Below, piece after piece: positions 44,263-53,631 of a DNA stretch of 64,000 bases. The translations under genes and the position numbers were made by a program. This stretch comes from Blastococcus sp. MG754426. GTDB lineage: Bacteria > Actinomycetota > Actinomycetes > Mycobacteriales > Geodermatophilaceae. The stretch covers positions 1-64,000 of the forward strand of contig NZ_SSXC01000009.1 of assembly GCF_021699055.1 (NCBI RefSeq), written 5' to 3'. The stretch's first letter is position 1. Each line of letters starts with the position of its first letter. Under the pieces are notes generated by a model. The model did not search any database and was not told the origin of the DNA. It saw nothing but the letters and a program-made list of their open reading frames with translations.

Positions 44263-44616
44263 GTGTGGGTCCCGCTGCTCCTGACCGCCGGCGTCGTGCT
44301 GCTGGCCCTGCCGGCGCTCGTGATGGGTCTGCGGGGGCTGTTCCGGCACCGCGGCTACAGCGCGGTCCACCCGGGCGACCGCGGCCCCGTCGTGGTCATC
44401 GTGGTCGTGCGCGCGGTGCTCCTGCTCCTGCTGCTCGCCACCTCGGCCCTGGTGCTGGTCTCGACCGTCGGCGCGGCGCTGGCCGAGGTGGAGCTGCACG
44501 GCATGGTCTACGTGCTCTTCGTCCTCGCCCTGCTGCTCGCCGCCCTGGTGCTGCTCACCTTCGGCCGGCGCGACCCGCGACGAGCGCGTCGACGAGCGAC
44601 CCCTGCAGCGCGGTGA
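44263..44616 (+). CDS. Small multi-span membrane protein, unknown function
   Basis: A 117-residue protein with three clear hydrophobic spans ([58 protein letters not shown]) and a basic tail. I do not recognise a family. Its last 62 nt overlap, in antisense, the end of the DUF2017 gene, an unusually long convergent overlap; the real stop could be affected by a sequencing error, but the hydrophobic pattern is convincing. Confidence 0.7.
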   Translation: MWVPLLLTAGVVLLALPALVMGLRGLFRHRGYSAVHPGDRGPVVVIVVVRAVLLLLLLATSALVLVSTVGAALAEVELHGMVYVLFVLALLLAALVLLTFGRRDPRRARRRATPAAR

Positions 44617-45055
44617 GCCAGTAGTAGACGGCGAGCTGGTGGTCGCCCTCGTCCACGATCTCCTCCGGCGGCTCGGTGTCCTCGCCGATGTCCAGCCGGG
44701 TGCCGAGCGCCAGCCGCAGGTCGTTGCTCGTGCGCAGCCAGGCGCCGGCCTGGTCCGCGTCCAGGCGCACCTCTCCCCCGTCGGCCGGCAGCGTGGCGCG
44801 CACCGTCGCGAGGTCGTCGGCCTTGCCGCCGCGCAGCGCCTGCTCGGTGAGCCCGCGGTAGTCCTCGGCCAGCGCCGGGTCGCTGCGGTGCCCGGCCGGG
44901 AACAGCCGCTCGATCACCGGGTCCCCGCTGCTGTCGGCGCGGTCGGCGGCCAGCAGCTGCTCCAACTGGTCCAGCAGCAGCCCCACGATGCCGGCCTCCG
45001 CCCGGTCCAGCCGGGCGACCAGCTGCCCGCCGCGGGCTGCGCGGAACGGCTTCAC
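44555..45055 (-). CDS. DUF2017 family protein
   Basis: The 166-residue acidic helical protein ([20 protein letters not shown] at the N-terminus and [18 protein letters not shown] at the C-terminus) matches DUF2017, nearly always encoded right after clpS in actinobacteria. Its GTG start overlaps the clpS stop (GTGA). It may be a regulator or substrate of the ClpS/ClpCP system, but this has not been shown to my knowledge. Confidence 0.9.
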   Translation of the reverse strand: MKPFRAARGGQLVARLDRAEAGIVGLLLDQLEQLLAADRADSSGDPVIERLFPAGHRSDPALAEDYRGLTEQALRGGKADDLATVRATLPADGGEVRLDADQAGAWLRTSNDLRLALGTRLDIGEDTEPPEEIVDEGDHQLAVYYWLTALQGSLVDALVAGRAGRR

Positions 45056-45348
45056 GAGTCCCTCTGGTAGCTGGCCCACAGCCCGTAGGCGTGCAGCCGG
45101 CTGGTGTCGTGCTCCATGCGCTCGCGCGGGCCGGAGCTGACGATCGCCTTCCCCTCGTGGTGCACCTGCAGCATCAGCGTGGTGGCGGTCGGCTCGTCGT
45201 AGCCGAACAGCTCCTGCAGCACGAACGTCACGTAGGTCATCAGGTTGACCGGGTCGTTCCACACGATGGTCACCCACGGACGGTCGAGGTCGTCGTGCTC
45301 CTCGACGGTCGTCTCGGGGGCCCGGGTCGGGGCGAGCGGTCCGGCCAC
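45052..45348 (-). CDS. clpS: ATP-dependent Clp protease adaptor ClpS
   Basis: A 98-residue N-end-rule adaptor. The core [20 protein letters not shown] holds the N-degron pocket (N-D-x-V-N-x-M-x-Y-V) and [18 protein letters not shown] the second half. It delivers proteins with bulky N-terminal residues to ClpC/ClpA-ClpP. GTG start at 45348 has TAAGCT 6 nt upstream (leaderless). Divergent from pncB. Confidence 0.96.
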   Translation of the reverse strand: MAGPLAPTRAPETTVEEHDDLDRPWVTIVWNDPVNLMTYVTFVLQELFGYDEPTATTLMLQVHHEGKAIVSSGPRERMEHDTSRLHAYGLWASYQRDS

Positions 45349-45354
45349 GGTCCC

Positions 45355-45360
45355 AGCTTA
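45355..45360 (-). promoter_or_regulatory. Putative leaderless promoter -10 (TAAGCT) of clpS
   Basis: TAAGCT on the minus strand ends 6 nt before the clpS GTG. Confidence 0.45.
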
Positions 45361-45393
45361 GGACGTCGCCCGGCCCGCCGATCGGGCTCCGCC

Positions 45394-45399
45394 TACGCT
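45394..45399 (+). promoter_or_regulatory. Putative leaderless promoter -10 (TACGCT) of pncB
   Basis: TACGCT ends 8 nt before the pncB ATG; the two divergent -10 boxes of clpS and pncB are 33 nt apart. Confidence 0.45.
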
Positions 45400-45407
45400 C
45401 CGGAGCC

Positions 45408-46691
45408 ATGCCGACGGCTCCCGCGCTGCTCACCGACCGCTACGAGCTGACCATGCTCGCCGCCGCGCTCGCCGACGGCACGGCCGGGCGGGACTGCGTC
45501 TTCGAGGTGTTCGCCCGCCGCCTGCCGCACGGCCGCCGCTACGGGGTGCTCGCGGGCACCGGCCGGCTGCTCGAGGCCCTGCCGCACTTCCGCTTCGGCG
45601 ACGAGGAGCTGGCTGCCCTGCGCGACCAGGGCCTGACCGACCGGCGGCTGCTCGACTGGCTCGCCGACTTCCGGTTCAGCGGCGACGTCGACGGCTACGC
45701 CGAGGGCGAGCTGTTCTTCCCCGGCTCCCCGGTGCTCACCGTGCGCGCCCCCTTCGGGGAGGGCGTGCTGCTGGAGACCCTCGCCCTCTCCGTGCTCAAC
45801 CACGACTCGGCGATCGCCTCGGCGGCGGCGCGCATGGTGGCCGCCGCCTGCGAGCGCCCCTGCATCGAGATGGGCTCGCGGCGCACCCACGAACTGGCCG
45901 CCGTGGCCGCCGCGCGTGCCGCACACCTCGTCGGGTTCGCGGCGAGCTCCAACCTGGAGGCCGGCCGGCGCTACGGCGTCCCGACGACCGGCACCAGCGC
46001 GCACGCCTTCACGCTGCTCCACGACGACGAGCGCGCGGCCTTCCGCGCGCAGGTCGACACCCTCGGCACGGGCACCACGCTGCTCGTCGACACCTACGAC
46101 GTCGAGCAGGGCATCCGGACGGCGATCGAGGTGGCCGGGCCCGAGCTGGGCGCCATCCGGCTGGACTCCGGCGATCTGCCGACCCTGGCCACCCGCGCCC
46201 GGGAGCTCCTCGACGAGCTCGGCGCCACCGGCACCCGCGTGATCGTCACCAGCGACCTCGACGAGTACGCCATCGCGGGCCTCATGGCCGCCCCGGTCGA
46301 CGGCTACGGGGTGGGCACCTCGCTGGTCACCGGCTCCGGGGCGCCCACGGCCGGGATGGTCTACAAGCTGGTGGAGCGGGACGGCGTCCCCGTGGCCAAG
46401 CGTTCCGAGGGCAAGAACTCCGTGGGCGGGCGCAAGCACGCCGTCCGGCGGCACGGCGACGACGGCACCGCCACGGCCGAGGTGGTCAGCAGCGCGCCGG
46501 TCGGGCCACGGGCGGGCGACCGCGATCTGGTGGTCCCGCTGGTGCGCGACGGCGCCGTGTGCGACGACGTCGCCCCGCCCGAGGCGCTGCGGCGCGCCCG
46601 CGAGCACCACGCGCGGGTGCGGGAGGCGCTGCCCGCCGAGGCGTGGGCGCTCTCCCGCGGCGAACCGGTCCTGGAGACGCTCACCGCGTGA
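45408..46691 (+). CDS. pncB: Nicotinate phosphoribosyltransferase
   Basis: The 427-residue enzyme converts nicotinate and PRPP to nicotinate mononucleotide in NAD salvage. Visible are LLTDRYELTMLAAALADG at the N-terminus, FEVFARRLPHGRRYGVLAG, GSRRTHELAAVAAARAAHLV, ASSNLEAGRRYGVPTTGTSA followed by HAF, and the phosphate-binding RLDSGDL. The pncA gene follows 32 nt later on the same strand, giving a nicotinamide to NaMN operon. ATG at 45408. Confidence 0.96.
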   Translation: MPTAPALLTDRYELTMLAAALADGTAGRDCVFEVFARRLPHGRRYGVLAGTGRLLEALPHFRFGDEELAALRDQGLTDRRLLDWLADFRFSGDVDGYAEGELFFPGSPVLTVRAPFGEGVLLETLALSVLNHDSAIASAAARMVAAACERPCIEMGSRRTHELAAVAAARAAHLVGFAASSNLEAGRRYGVPTTGTSAHAFTLLHDDERAAFRAQVDTLGTGTTLLVDTYDVEQGIRTAIEVAGPELGAIRLDSGDLPTLATRARELLDELGATGTRVIVTSDLDEYAIAGLMAAPVDGYGVGTSLVTGSGAPTAGMVYKLVERDGVPVAKRSEGKNSVGGRKHAVRRHGDDGTATAEVVSSAPVGPRAGDRDLVVPLVRDGAVCDDVAPPEALRRAREHHARVREALPAEAWALSRGEPVLETLTA

Positions 46692-46723
46692 GCGACCAGC
46701 CCGTCGCGGGGCACACTGCAGGG

Positions 46724-47290
46724 ATGACGCGCGCACTGATCGTCGTGGACGTGCAGAACGACTTCTGCGAGGGCGGCAGCCTGGCCGTCGCCGGTGGTGC
46801 CGCGGTGGCGGCGGCGATCACCGAGCACGCCCGGACGGCGGGCTACGACCACGTCGTCGCCACCCGCGACCACCACGTCGACCCCGGGTCGCACTTCGCC
46901 GAGACGCCGGACTTCCTCGAGACCTGGCCCGCCCACTGCGTCGTCGGCACCGGCGGGGTGGAGCTGCACCCGGCGCTGGACCGCGGCACGCTCGAGGCGG
47001 TGTTCGACAAGGGCGAGTACGCCGCCGCCTACTCGGGGTTCGAGGGGGTGTCCGACGGGGTCGGGCTGGCCGACTGGCTGCGCGGGCACGGGGTGGACGC
47101 CGTCGACGTCGTCGGCATCGCCACCGACCACTGCGTGCGGGCCACCGCGCTGGACGCCGTCGCGGCCGGGTTCCGCACGCGGGTGCTGCTGCCCCTCACC
47201 GCGGGTGTCTCCGAGGGCACGGTGAGCGCCGCTCTCGACCAGCTGCGCACGGCGGGGGTGCAGCTGGAGGGCGCCGTCCACCAGGGCTGA
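46724..47290 (+). CDS. pncA: Nicotinamidase
   Basis: A 188-residue isochorismatase-fold amidase: Asp in VVDVQNDFCEGGSLAV, metal ligands in DHHVDPGSHF, Lys in FDKGEYAAAYSGFEG and the nucleophile Cys in GIATDHCVRATALDA. It deamidates nicotinamide (and would activate pyrazinamide) to nicotinate, feeding PncB. ATG at 46724. Confidence 0.96.
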   Translation: MTRALIVVDVQNDFCEGGSLAVAGGAAVAAAITEHARTAGYDHVVATRDHHVDPGSHFAETPDFLETWPAHCVVGTGGVELHPALDRGTLEAVFDKGEYAAAYSGFEGVSDGVGLADWLRGHGVDAVDVVGIATDHCVRATALDAVAAGFRTRVLLPLTAGVSEGTVSAALDQLRTAGVQLEGAVHQG

Positions 47291-47305
47291 GCGGAGCCGC
47301 GGCGC

Positions 47306-47362
47306 CGTCCTCCCCCACCGCCGACGCCGAGGGAGGACGCCCGACGATCAGGTCACCTGGTC
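47306..47362. repeat. Bipartite palindromic element, copy 3 (hairpin then palindrome)
   Basis: CGTCCTCCC (47306-47314) pairs with GGGAGGACG (47331-47339); 7 nt after its AGGAC comes GATCAGGTCACCTGGTC (47346-47362), one mismatch from copies 1 and 2. It lies between the convergent pncA and serB genes and can form a bidirectional terminator. Confidence 0.8.
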
Positions 47363-47386
47363 ATCGCCGAGCAGCGGGGCGGGTGG

Positions 47387-48649
47387 TCAGACGGCGTCGA
47401 GGACCTCGTCACGGGTGAAGCCGAGCACCTGCAGGACGGCGTCGAGGTGGGGCTGGTTCAGCGCCGTGTGCGCCTGCTCGCGCACGAACGGCTTGGCGTT
47501 GAACGCGATCCCCAGCCCCGCGGTGCTGAGCATGTCGAGGTCGTTGGCCCCGTCGCCGACGGCCACCGTCTGGTCCAGCGGGATGCCGTACTGCTCGGCG
47601 AAGCGGACCAGCGCCCGCGCCTTCCCGGGCCGGTCGACGATCTCCCCGACCAGCCCGCCGGTCAGCCGCCCGTCCCGCACCTCGAGGGTGTTCGCCGCGG
47701 CGAAGTCCAGCCCGAGGCTCTCGGCCAGCGGGCCGGTGATCTGGGTGAAGCCGCCGCTGACGATGCCGCAGCGGAACCCCAGCCGCTGCAGCGTGCGGAT
47801 GAGGGTGCGCGCGCCCGGGGTGAGCACCAGGTGCTCGCGGACCTCGTCGAGCACCGTCTCGGGCAGCCCGGCCAGCACGGCGACCCGCGCCCGCAGCGAC
47901 TCGGCGAAGTCGAGCTCGCCGTTCATCGCCGCCGCGGTGAGGCGGGCGACCTCCGCCGCCCGCCCCGCGCGCGCGGCCAGCTCGTCGATGACCTCGCCGC
48001 GCACCAGGGTGGAGTCGACGTCCAGGACGATCAGGCGCTTGCTGCGCCGGGCGATGCCGACCTGCTCGACGGCGATGTCGGCGCCCGTCTCGGCCGCCAC
48101 CGAGGCGAGGGCGGCGCGCAGGGCGGTGGCCTCCGCGCCGGAGACGGTGAGCTCGAAGCTGGTGACCGGGACGTCGGAGAGCCGCCGGATGGCGTCGATG
48201 TTGCCGCCGACCCCGGTGACCGCCTGCGCGGCGCCGGCCACCGCCTCGGGAGGCACCGGCCGCCCCAGCACGATGACGTGGTGCGGGCGCCCGCCGGCGG
48301 CCGGCGCGTCGGGGCCGCTGGCCGACTCGACCGCCACGCGGACGCCGACGGCGCCCTCGACGTCGTCGGCCACGGACCGCAGGTGGTCCAGCAGCTCCGC
48401 CTCCCCGGTCACCGGCCGGCCGCCGGTCACCAGCGCGCCGACCACCACGCCCAGCACCAGGTGCCCGTGCACCACGACCTGCTCGACGTCGAGGACCTCG
48501 ACCGGCGGGCGCCCGTCCCCGCGCGGTGCCAGCGCGGCGAACAGGCGGGCGGTCACCCCCGGCCGGTCCGCCCCGGTGACGGTGAGCAGGGCCCGCGGCG
48601 CGATGGCGTCGGGGGCCGGCAGCAGGTCGGGCGTCGGCTCGTGCGGCAC
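47387..48649 (-). CDS. serB: Phosphoserine phosphatase with N-terminal ACT domains
   Basis: The 420-residue protein has two ACT-like ligand-binding segments (LLTVTGADRPGVTARLFAAL near the N-terminus; a second around VTGVGGNIDAIRRLSD) and a HAD phosphatase domain: LDVDSTLVRGEVIDELA (nucleophile Asp), GIVSGGFTQITGPLAE and VAVGDGANDLDMLSTAGLGI. It releases serine from phosphoserine, and ACT domains allow feedback by serine. The SerB-CtaD neighbourhood is shared with mycobacteria. GTG at 48649. Confidence 0.95.
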   Translation of the reverse strand: MPHEPTPDLLPAPDAIAPRALLTVTGADRPGVTARLFAALAPRGDGRPPVEVLDVEQVVVHGHLVLGVVVGALVTGGRPVTGEAELLDHLRSVADDVEGAVGVRVAVESASGPDAPAAGGRPHHVIVLGRPVPPEAVAGAAQAVTGVGGNIDAIRRLSDVPVTSFELTVSGAEATALRAALASVAAETGADIAVEQVGIARRSKRLIVLDVDSTLVRGEVIDELAARAGRAAEVARLTAAAMNGELDFAESLRARVAVLAGLPETVLDEVREHLVLTPGARTLIRTLQRLGFRCGIVSGGFTQITGPLAESLGLDFAAANTLEVRDGRLTGGLVGEIVDRPGKARALVRFAEQYGIPLDQTVAVGDGANDLDMLSTAGLGIAFNAKPFVREQAHTALNQPHLDAVLQVLGFTRDEVLDAV

Positions 48650-48715
48650 GCGGTCATCGTGCCGCACGGCCGTGGCGGCCCCGGCCCGGCCCCTGCCCCG
48701 CGTGCGGCAGCGACG

Positions 48716-48753
48716 CCGACGCCCCGCCGGCCCGGAGGCCGACGGGGCGTCGG
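48716..48753 (-). terminator. Hairpin downstream of ctaD
   Basis: CCGACGCCCCG pairs with CGGGGCGTCGG around a GC-rich 16-nt interior; it lies 19 nt past the ctaD stop on the minus strand. Confidence 0.65.
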
Positions 48754-48771
48754 TGACGTGCTGGTCCTGCG

Positions 48772-50529
48772 TCAGGTCGGGTCGGGGTCCTTCGGGCCCT
48801 GGCGCGGGCCCGTGCCCTCGAGCACCTCGCTGACGCCGCCGTAGGGCTCGTGCCGCTTGCCGACGTGGGCCTCGGCCTGCAGCCGCTCGATGAGGTGCGG
48901 GTAGTGCGCCTCGAACGCCGGGCGCTCCGAGCGGATCCGGGGGATCTCCACGAAGTTGTGCCGCGGCGGCGGGGACGACGTCGCCCACTCCAGGCTGTTG
49001 CCGTGGCCCCACGGGTCGTCCCGCAGCGCGAGCTCGCCGTACTTCCACGACTTGACCACGTTGTAGATGAACGGGATCACCGAGGCGCCGAGGATGAACG
49101 ACCCGATCGTGGAGACCGTGTTCAGCACGGTGAAGGTGTCGGTCTCCAGGTAGTCCACGTACCGGCGCGGCATGCCCTCGTTGCCCAGCCAGTGCTGCAC
49201 CAGGAACGTGCCGTGGAACCCGATGAAGGTGAGCCAGAACTGCAGCTTGCCCAGCCGCTCGTCCATCATCCGGCCGCACATCTTGGGGAACCAGAAGTAG
49301 ATGCCGGCGTAGGCGGCGAACACGACGGTGCCGAAGACGACGTAGTGGAAGTGGGCGACGACGAAGTAGCTGTCGTTGACGTGCCAGTCCAGCGGCGGGC
49401 TGGCGAGGAGGACGCCGGTCAGACCACCCAGGAGGAAGGTGATCATGAAGCCGATCGAGAACAGCATCGGCGTCTCGAAGGTCATCTGACCCCGCCACAT
49501 GGTGCCGATCCAGTTGAAGAACTTGATCCCGGTCGGCACCGCGATCAGGTAGGTCAGGAAGGCGAAGAACGGCAGGAGCACCGCGCCGGTGGCGTACATG
49601 TGGTGCGCCCAGACGGCGAGGGAGAGCGCGCCGATCGCGATGGTCGCGAAGACCATGCCCTTGTAGCCGAACAGCGGCTTGCGGGCGAAGACCGGGATGA
49701 CTTCGGTGACGATGCCGAAGAACGGCAGCGCGATGATGTAGACCTCGGGGTGCCCGAAGAACCAGAACAGGTGCTGCCACAGCATCGGGCCGCCGTTCTC
49801 GTCCGAGTAGACGAGGGAGCCGAGGTTGCGGTCGGCCAGCATCGCCGCGATGGCGGCGGTCAGGATCGGGAACGCGAAGAGGACCAGCACGCTGGTGACG
49901 AGCGTGTTCCAGGTGAAGATCGGCATCCGGAACAGCGTCAGACCCGGCGCCCGGAGGCAGACGATCGTGGTGATGAAGTTGACCGCGCCGAGGATGGTGC
50001 CCAGACCGCTGACCGCCAGACCGGCGAACCACATGTTCGCGCCCGGGCCCGGCGAGTGGACGACGTTGGACAGCGGCGCGTAGGCGTACCAGCCGAAGTC
50101 CGCGGCGCCACCCGGCGTCAGGAAACCGCCGACGACGATCAGGCTGCCGAAGAGGAACAGCCAGTACGAGAAGGCGTTCAGCCGCGGGAACGCGACGTCC
50201 GGCGCCCCGATCTGCAGCGGCATGATGAGGTTCGAGAACGCGAAGAACAGCGGCGTCGCGAACATCAGCAGCATCACCGTGCCGTGCATGGTGACCAGCT
50301 GGTTGTACTGCTCGGGAGACAGGAACTGCAGCCCCGGCCGCGCCAGCTCACCGCGCATCAGCAGCGCCATGAGGCCACCGCCGATGAAGAACGCGAACGA
50401 GGTGGCCATGTACATCAGACCGATGGTCTTGTGGTCGGTGGTCCGCAGCAGGTTGGAGAGCCGCGAGCCCTTTTCGACCACGTGAGCCGGGCTGGGCCGG
50501 CTCACGATGGGCGCCGGTGCAATCGTCAC
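48772..50529 (-). CDS. ctaD: Cytochrome c oxidase subunit I
   Basis: The 585-residue, 12-helix heme-copper oxidase subunit contains the heme a ligand region [18 protein letters not shown], the Cu-B/cross-linked Tyr motif [10 protein letters not shown], the HHMYATG segment and [10 protein letters not shown] with the heme ligands. It forms the catalytic core of the aa3 oxidase in the bc1-aa3 supercomplex. The GTG at 50529 is chosen because TAAGCT sits 7 nt upstream (leaderless); GTG at 50553 is an alternative that would overlap that hexamer. Other subunits are not in the window. Confidence 0.95.
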   Translation of the reverse strand: MTIAPAPIVSRPSPAHVVEKGSRLSNLLRTTDHKTIGLMYMATSFAFFIGGGLMALLMRGELARPGLQFLSPEQYNQLVTMHGTVMLLMFATPLFFAFSNLIMPLQIGAPDVAFPRLNAFSYWLFLFGSLIVVGGFLTPGGAADFGWYAYAPLSNVVHSPGPGANMWFAGLAVSGLGTILGAVNFITTIVCLRAPGLTLFRMPIFTWNTLVTSVLVLFAFPILTAAIAAMLADRNLGSLVYSDENGGPMLWQHLFWFFGHPEVYIIALPFFGIVTEVIPVFARKPLFGYKGMVFATIAIGALSLAVWAHHMYATGAVLLPFFAFLTYLIAVPTGIKFFNWIGTMWRGQMTFETPMLFSIGFMITFLLGGLTGVLLASPPLDWHVNDSYFVVAHFHYVVFGTVVFAAYAGIYFWFPKMCGRMMDERLGKLQFWLTFIGFHGTFLVQHWLGNEGMPRRYVDYLETDTFTVLNTVSTIGSFILGASVIPFIYNVVKSWKYGELALRDDPWGHGNSLEWATSSPPPRHNFVEIPRIRSERPAFEAHYPHLIERLQAEAHVGKRHEPYGGVSEVLEGTGPRQGPKDPDPT

Positions 50530-50536
50530 GGTCGGC

Positions 50537-50542
50537 AGCTTA
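50537..50542 (-). promoter_or_regulatory. Putative leaderless promoter -10 (TAAGCT) of ctaD
   Basis: TAAGCT on the minus strand ends 7 nt before the GTG at 50529. Confidence 0.4.
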
Positions 50543-50592
50543 GACCGTGCCACCCGGCCACTCAGGTCCGGCAGGCGAGGCGCGCCGGGCGA

Positions 50593-51447
50593 TCACCGTC
50601 CGCGCAGGTAGGTGGCCACCTCGACCGAGATCGTGACCGGCACGGTGGCCGGCAGCCGGGCCACCGAGGCCGCCAGCGCGTCCGGTGCCAGGTGCCGGGC
50701 GTGCGGCCCCATGCCCACCAGCGTGGTGACCGCCGCGTGGTCCAGGAGCAGGGTCCGGCGGAGCCGCTCGGCGCCCGCGCGCGCCAGGTGCGGCTCCAGG
50801 GTGGCGCTGAGCCGTTCCGCCTTGCCCGGGTCCACGCGCAGCAGGCCCAGCGGCGCGACGAGCTCGGTCAGGTGGTCCCGGCCGGGTGTGGCCACGACCA
50901 GCCGCCCGTCCGGGCGCAGCACCCGGGCGATCTCGGGGCCGTTGCGCGGGGCGAAGACGACCAGCGCCCGGTCCACCACGGCGTCGCGCACCGGCAGGCG
51001 AGCCCAGGTGTCCGCGACCACCGCCACCGCACGTGGGTGCGCCTTGGCGGCGCGGCGGGCCGCGTAGCGCGAGGCGTCCAGCACCACACCGGCCGCCCCC
51101 GGGAGCGCGTCGAGCAGGCGGGCCAGGTGGTGCCCGGTGCCGCCGCCGAGGTCGAGCACCGTGGCCGGCTCCCCCGGCAGGACCGCCGCTGCCAGCGCCG
51201 CCGTCACGCCGTCGTAGTGGCCGGCGGAGAGGAACGCCACCCGGTCGGCGACCATCGCGGCCGAGTCGCCGGTCGGCGGGCGGCGCCCCGGGGGCAGCAG
51301 GGTCAGGTGCCCCTGCCGCGCCCGGTCGACGGCGTGACCCGTGGCGCAGCGCAGCCCGGCGCCGCCCCCCTCGACGGCGAAGGGTGCCGTGCACACGGGG
51401 CAGGCGAGCAGCCCGACCGCGCGCGGGTCCAGCGGTGGGGCGCTCAC
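50593..51447 (-). CDS. RlmA-like 23S rRNA guanine-N1 methyltransferase
   Basis: The 284-residue protein has an N-terminal zinc knuckle (LACPVCTAPF ... LRCATGH) and a SAM-dependent Rossmann domain (VLDLGGGTGHHLARLLDALP, then VVFAPRNGPEIARVLRPDG). This combination is that of RlmA-I/RlmA-II/TlrB, which methylate G745 or G748 in helix 35; the RlmA-II/TlrB type affects macrolide sensitivity. Its GTG start overlaps the phosphoesterase stop (GTGA). Confidence 0.9.
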   Translation of the reverse strand: MSAPPLDPRAVGLLACPVCTAPFAVEGGGAGLRCATGHAVDRARQGHLTLLPPGRRPPTGDSAAMVADRVAFLSAGHYDGVTAALAAAVLPGEPATVLDLGGGTGHHLARLLDALPGAAGVVLDASRYAARRAAKAHPRAVAVVADTWARLPVRDAVVDRALVVFAPRNGPEIARVLRPDGRLVVATPGRDHLTELVAPLGLLRVDPGKAERLSATLEPHLARAGAERLRRTLLLDHAAVTTLVGMGPHARHLAPDALAASVARLPATVPVTISVEVATYLRGR

Positions 51448-51953
51448 CGGCGCGGGGGCACCGGGTGGAAGGTCACGTCGCGCAGCCGGCCGTCGGCGGC
51501 CACGGCGGTGACGAACGTCCCGTGCGGCTGGCGGCGGCGGTCCGTCGGCGACCCCGGGTTGACCAGCCGCAGGCCGGAGGCGGCCGTGGTGTCCCAGGGG
51601 ATGTGGCTGTGCCCGAACACCAGGACGTCGGCGTCGGGGAAGCGGGCCGCGCACCGGGCCTCCCGCCCCGCCGCCTGCCCCGTCTCGTGGACGACGGCCA
51701 ACCGGACGCCCCCGATCTCGGCGCGGGCGACCTCGGGCAGCCGGTCCCGCAGCGGCCCGTGGTCGTTGTTGCCGTGCACCGCGACCAGGCGCGCCGCCCG
51801 CTGCTCCAGCGCGTCGAGCAGCGCGACATCGACCCAGTCGCCGGCGTGCACGACCACGTCCGCGGCGTCGATCGCCGCCCACAGCGCATGAGGTAGCTCA
51901 CGCGCGCGCTTGGGGACGTGCGTATCTGCGGTGAACACCAGCGAAACAGGCAC
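51444..51953 (-). CDS. YfcE/MJ0936-type metallophosphoesterase
   Basis: A 169-residue calcineurin-like phosphoesterase with FTADTHVP (D-x-H), VVHAGDWVD (G-D), VHGNNDHGPLRD (G-N-x-D/H) and VFGHSHIP (G-H-x-H). Small proteins of this group hydrolyse phosphodiesters in vitro; the physiological substrate is unknown. GTG start at 51953; divergent from the DHA2 exporter gene. Confidence 0.92.
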   Translation of the reverse strand: MPVSLVFTADTHVPKRARELPHALWAAIDAADVVVHAGDWVDVALLDALEQRAARLVAVHGNNDHGPLRDRLPEVARAEIGGVRLAVVHETGQAAGREARCAARFPDADVLVFGHSHIPWDTTAASGLRLVNPGSPTDRRRQPHGTFVTAVAADGRLRDVTFHPVPPRR

Positions 51954-52028
51954 GACGACATGGTTGCAGGCCGCTACGTTCTCTCCGGCCGGCGATCCGG
52001 CCCGTTCCGCACGACCCGAGGACCTCCC

Positions 52029-53627
52029 GTGACCGAACCCTTCCCCTCCCCTGCCGCGGGCGGCGCGCCGACTGCCGCCGACGAGCCCTACGAGAAGCGC
52101 TGGCTGGCCCTGGGCGTCATCGCCATGACCGTCCTGCTGGTCATCCTCGACGCCACGATCGTCAACATCGCGCTGCCCGCCGTCACCGCCGACCTGGGCA
52201 TCAGCGCCGCCAGCCAGCAGTGGATCGTCACCGCCTACACGCTCACCTTCGGCGGCTTCCTGCTGCTGGGGGGCCGCATCGCCGACTTCTGGGGCCGCAA
52301 GCGCACCTACCTGGTCGGCGCGGCCGGCTTCGCCGTCGCCTCCGCGCTCGGCGGCATCGCCCAGAACGAGGCGATGCTGTTCGGCGCCCGCGCGCTCCAG
52401 GGCGTCTTCGGCGCGCTGCTGGCCCCGGCGTCGCTCGCCCTGCTGACCGTGCTGTTCACCGACCCCAAGGAGCGGGCCAAGGCCTTCGGCGTCTACGGCG
52501 CCATCGCCGGCGGTGGCTCCGCCGTCGGCCTGCTGCTGGGCGGCGTGCTGACCGAGTACGCCGACTGGCGCTGGTGCTTCTGGGTGAACCTGCCGGTGGC
52601 CCTGCTCGCGATCGTGCTGGCGGTCCCGATCGTCCCGGAGAGCAAGGCCCCCGGGGACACGAGCTACGACATCCCCGGCGCGGTGCTGGTCACCCTGGGC
52701 CTCGGCGCCGTCGTCTACGGGTTCACCCGGGTCGCCGAGGCCTCGCAGACCAACGCGGCCGAGGCGGCTGCGGCGAACGCGCAGGCCGCGGCGCAGGGCG
52801 CGCCCGCGCTGGTCACGCCGGAGAGCGGCTGGACCGACGGGCTCGCCTGGGTCTTCATCGTCGGCGGGCTGCTGCTGGTGGCGCTGTTCGTGCTGCTGGA
52901 GCTGCGCACCCGCAACCCGCTGCTGCCGATGCGCATCGTGCTCGACCGCAACCGCGGCGGGGCCTACCTCACCTCCACCCTGGTCGGGGCGGGGCTCATC
53001 GGGGCCTTCTTCTTCCTGAGCCTGTACTTCCAGCAGGTGCTCGGCTACGAGCCGGTCATGGCCGGGCTGGCCTCGCTGCCGACCACGCTCGGCGTCTTCG
53101 TCTCGGCCGGCGCCTCCAGCGCGCTGCTCCCGCGGGTCGGGCCGAAGCCGCTCATGGTGCTCGGTGGCTTCCTGGCCGCGGCCGGGCTGTTCACGCTGTC
53201 GCTCGTGGGGCTGGACACCGGGTTCTGGACGCTGCCCTTCCCGGGCCAGCTGCTCCTGGGCCTGGGCCTCGGCTTCACCTTCGTGCCGCTGTCCAACCTC
53301 GCACTGGTGGGCGCCGGGCAGCACGACGCCGGCGCGGCCAGCGCCATGCTGAACGCCACGCAGCAGGTGGGCGCCTCCATCGGCACCGCCGTCCTCGCCT
53401 CGCTCTCGGTGGCGGCGATCAGCACCTACACCGCCGACGCGCTCACCTCCGGGGCCGACCCGCGGGACCCGGCCGTCGGCCTGGCCGCGCAGGTCGAGGG
53501 CTACACCACGGCGTTCACCTGGGCGGCCGCGCTGCTGGTGCTGGGCGCGCTCGTCGCCGCGGTGCTCATCAAGGCGACCAAGGAGGACCTGCCGGCCGAG
53601 GGCGACGCCGTCGTCCACGTCGGCTGA
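52029..53627 (+). CDS. MFS drug transporter, DHA2 (14-TM) family
   Basis: The 532-residue exporter has motif A, GGRIADFWGRKRTYLVG, the helix 1 segment VLLVILDATIVNIALPAV and RALQGVFGALLAPASLALL, all typical of EmrB/QacA proteins. An Ala/Gln-rich cytosolic insert (residues about 240-270) lies between helices 6 and 7. The GTG at 52029 has GAGGA upstream. Probable proton-driven multidrug efflux. Confidence 0.93.
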   Translation: MTEPFPSPAAGGAPTAADEPYEKRWLALGVIAMTVLLVILDATIVNIALPAVTADLGISAASQQWIVTAYTLTFGGFLLLGGRIADFWGRKRTYLVGAAGFAVASALGGIAQNEAMLFGARALQGVFGALLAPASLALLTVLFTDPKERAKAFGVYGAIAGGGSAVGLLLGGVLTEYADWRWCFWVNLPVALLAIVLAVPIVPESKAPGDTSYDIPGAVLVTLGLGAVVYGFTRVAEASQTNAAEAAAANAQAAAQGAPALVTPESGWTDGLAWVFIVGGLLLVALFVLLELRTRNPLLPMRIVLDRNRGGAYLTSTLVGAGLIGAFFFLSLYFQQVLGYEPVMAGLASLPTTLGVFVSAGASSALLPRVGPKPLMVLGGFLAAAGLFTLSLVGLDTGFWTLPFPGQLLLGLGLGFTFVPLSNLALVGAGQHDAGAASAMLNATQQVGASIGTAVLASLSVAAISTYTADALTSGADPRDPAVGLAAQVEGYTTAFTWAAALLVLGALVAAVLIKATKEDLPAEGDAVVHVG

Positions 53628-53631
53628 GAAG

